Source of the DNA: Candidatus Liptonbacteria bacterium
GTDB lineage: Bacteria > Patescibacteriota > Minisyncoccia > UBA6257 > 2-01-FULL-56-20
NCBI GenBank assembly: GCA_016212635.1
Contig: JACRFR010000040.1
Coordinates: 1 to 5,669 of the forward strand
Reading direction: 5' to 3'
DNA length: 5,669 nt
Below the pieces are notes generated by a model. It worked only from the letters and a program-made list of their open reading frames with translations, was not told the origin of the DNA and made no database searches. How positions within the stretch are numbered: position 1 is the stretch's first letter; each line of letters begins with the position of its first letter. Of this stretch, positions 5,066 to 5,669 are shown piece after piece. Both the position numbers and the translations under genes were made by a program.

Positions 5066-5435
5066 GAATCAGGCCAGTCAACATAGCCATCAGCTCTCTG
5101 CAATTTTTAGATATATCAATATAAGTATCTTCCGAAATATAACCTTCCGAACATAAAGCAAAAAACCAATCTTCGGTTTCCCCAGCAGATCCCCGTGATA
5201 TTTCCAAAAAGGAAATAAAACTTTTCCCGCGATGGCCACACCAACCCTCCACAATGTTGGCTCGAATCGAAAGCAGGCTGCGGACTAACTGCCTCACGAT
5301 TGCCTCTGAAACAAAATCTTTACGGACGGCTCTTAATATCTTAAGTCCCTTACTTATCAACTGGCAAGACTTTTGCCAGACTAGTAAGTCCCTGTAATCT
5401 TTGATTTTGCCTGTTTTTTCACTGTTCTCTGGCAT
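5049..5435 (-). CDS. Four-helix-bundle protein, 23S rRNA intervening-sequence (IVS) type
   Basis: The 128-residue protein matches the family named after proteins encoded in 23S rRNA intervening sequences. It shows YRDLLVWQKS (14-23), SIRANIVEG (56-64) and FLEISRGSAGETEDW (76-90), and it has the usual length of about 120-130. Family members are basic four-helix bundles that form pentamers in known structures; their molecular role is not settled. No rRNA sequence surrounds this copy. Hand-counted GC over 5101-5400 is about 42%, against about 58% in the next gene, and inverted heptamer arrays flank it on both sides, which suggests it moved in as a cassette. The ATG at 5435 has AAGAGA upstream as a weak ribosome binding site. 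The stop overlaps the possible GTG start of the pilus-like gene by 17 bp, so the two may be translationally coupled. The relation to Avd of diversity-generating retroelements was considered, but no reverse transcriptase is in view. Confidence 0.85.
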
Positions 5436-5449
5436 TTCATCTCTTTTCC

Positions 5450-5534
5450 CTTTTCGCTTTTCGCTCTCCGCTCTTCGCTTTTATCCCTCTCCCATTCCCC
5501 TTACTTTTCGCTTTTCGCTCTCCGCTCTTCGCTT
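5450..5534. repeat. Two 31-bp direct repeats built of AGCGRAR heptamers
   Basis: Bases 5450-5480 and 5504-5534 are identical over 31 bp, 54 bp apart. Each consists, on the minus strand, of degenerate 7-mers (AGCGAAG, AGCGGAG, AGCGAAA, AGCGAAA). The array fills the gap between the surface-protein stop and the four-helix-bundle start. It is related to the 4985-5022 array but in the opposite orientation. Confidence 0.85.
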
Positions 5535-5537
5535 CCT

Positions 5538-5669
5538 TTACTGCGGCCTGACTTCAATGATCTGCGGGTTGGGCACTTGGACTAATATAAACTGGGTGCT
5601 GGTCCCGCTCGCGTTGGTGGCGGTCAGATAGAAAGTGGCACTCTGGGTTAAGGGCGGAGTGGTGTAGGA
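5538..5669 (-). CDS. C-terminal end of a secreted Ig-like/PKD-like surface protein (partial)
   Basis: Only the last 43 residues and the TAA stop (5540-5538) are in the window, and the frame runs off the right edge. The sequence includes TQSATFYLTATNASGTSTQF, the pattern of the last two beta strands of bacterial Ig-like or PKD-like domains (threonine-rich, alternating hydrophobic, ATNASG turn), followed by a short tail VPNPQIIEVRPQ. Such domains occur in extracellular or cell-wall proteins and adhesins. No sortase motif or C-terminal membrane helix is present, so it may be secreted or held by an N-terminal anchor. It precedes the pilus-like gene on the same strand, which fits a cell-surface cluster. 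Family-level identity cannot be fixed from this length. Confidence 0.7.
   Translation of the reverse strand, partial: SYTTPPLTQSATFYLTATNASGTSTQFILVQVPNPQIIEVRPQ

Noticed and set aside
5401..5631. Plus-strand 76-codon frame over the repeat region
   Set aside because: Its sequence is the translation of the heptamer repeats (FSLSALRF repeated) plus the antisense of the surface-protein tail.

Overview
Every gene I can support lies on the minus strand, so the reading order runs from 5669 down to 1. The window looks like a contig from Candidate Phyla Radiation bacteria (Patescibacteria). This is inferred from a divergent LigA, a PilX/PulK-like pilus protein with an AADSGIE motif, a four-helix-bundle (23S rRNA IVS-type) protein, a group I intron in a tRNA beside a LAGLIDADG endonuclease, and many short GC-rich palindromes and heptamer repeats. 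TGA is read as stop at the end of tnpA, which argues against the TGA-as-glycine lineages.

Layout in transcription order: (i) 5669-5538, C-terminal tail of a secreted Ig-like surface protein. (ii) 5534-5450, purine-rich heptamer repeats, including a perfect 31-bp direct repeat. (iii) 5435-5049, an AT-rich four-helix-bundle gene. (iv) 5065-4598, a PilX/PulK-like membrane protein whose N-terminus is encoded by a five-copy heptamer array running opposite to the one upstream of (iii). (v) 4595-4499, another heptamer array and a palindromic element. (vi) 4430-2337, ligA, with an in-frame palindromic insert inside its zinc finger. (vii) 2258-1575, a two-motif LAGLIDADG homing endonuclease whose last four codons and stop lie inside the next gene. 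(viii) 1589-1288, tRNA-Asp(GTC), split between anticodon bases 35 and 36 by a 227-nt group I intron. (ix) 1149-140, a gene carrying an NgoFVII/BfiI-type C-terminal DNA-binding domain, apparently cut in two by an IS200/IS605 element of about 540 bp.

The main theme is small selfish or repetitive elements lodged at or inside genes: intron plus endonuclease at the tRNA, IS200 in a restriction-type gene, a palindrome in ligA, and heptamer arrays around a pilus-gene pair. The most unusual arrangement is a homing endonuclease outside the intron that overlaps the 5' exon of the tRNA. A second pattern is that three genes (ligA, the endonuclease and the 43-codon fragment at 1149) each have a TAnnnT box exactly 6 nt before the start codon and no clear Shine-Dalgarno sequence, which suggests leaderless transcripts.
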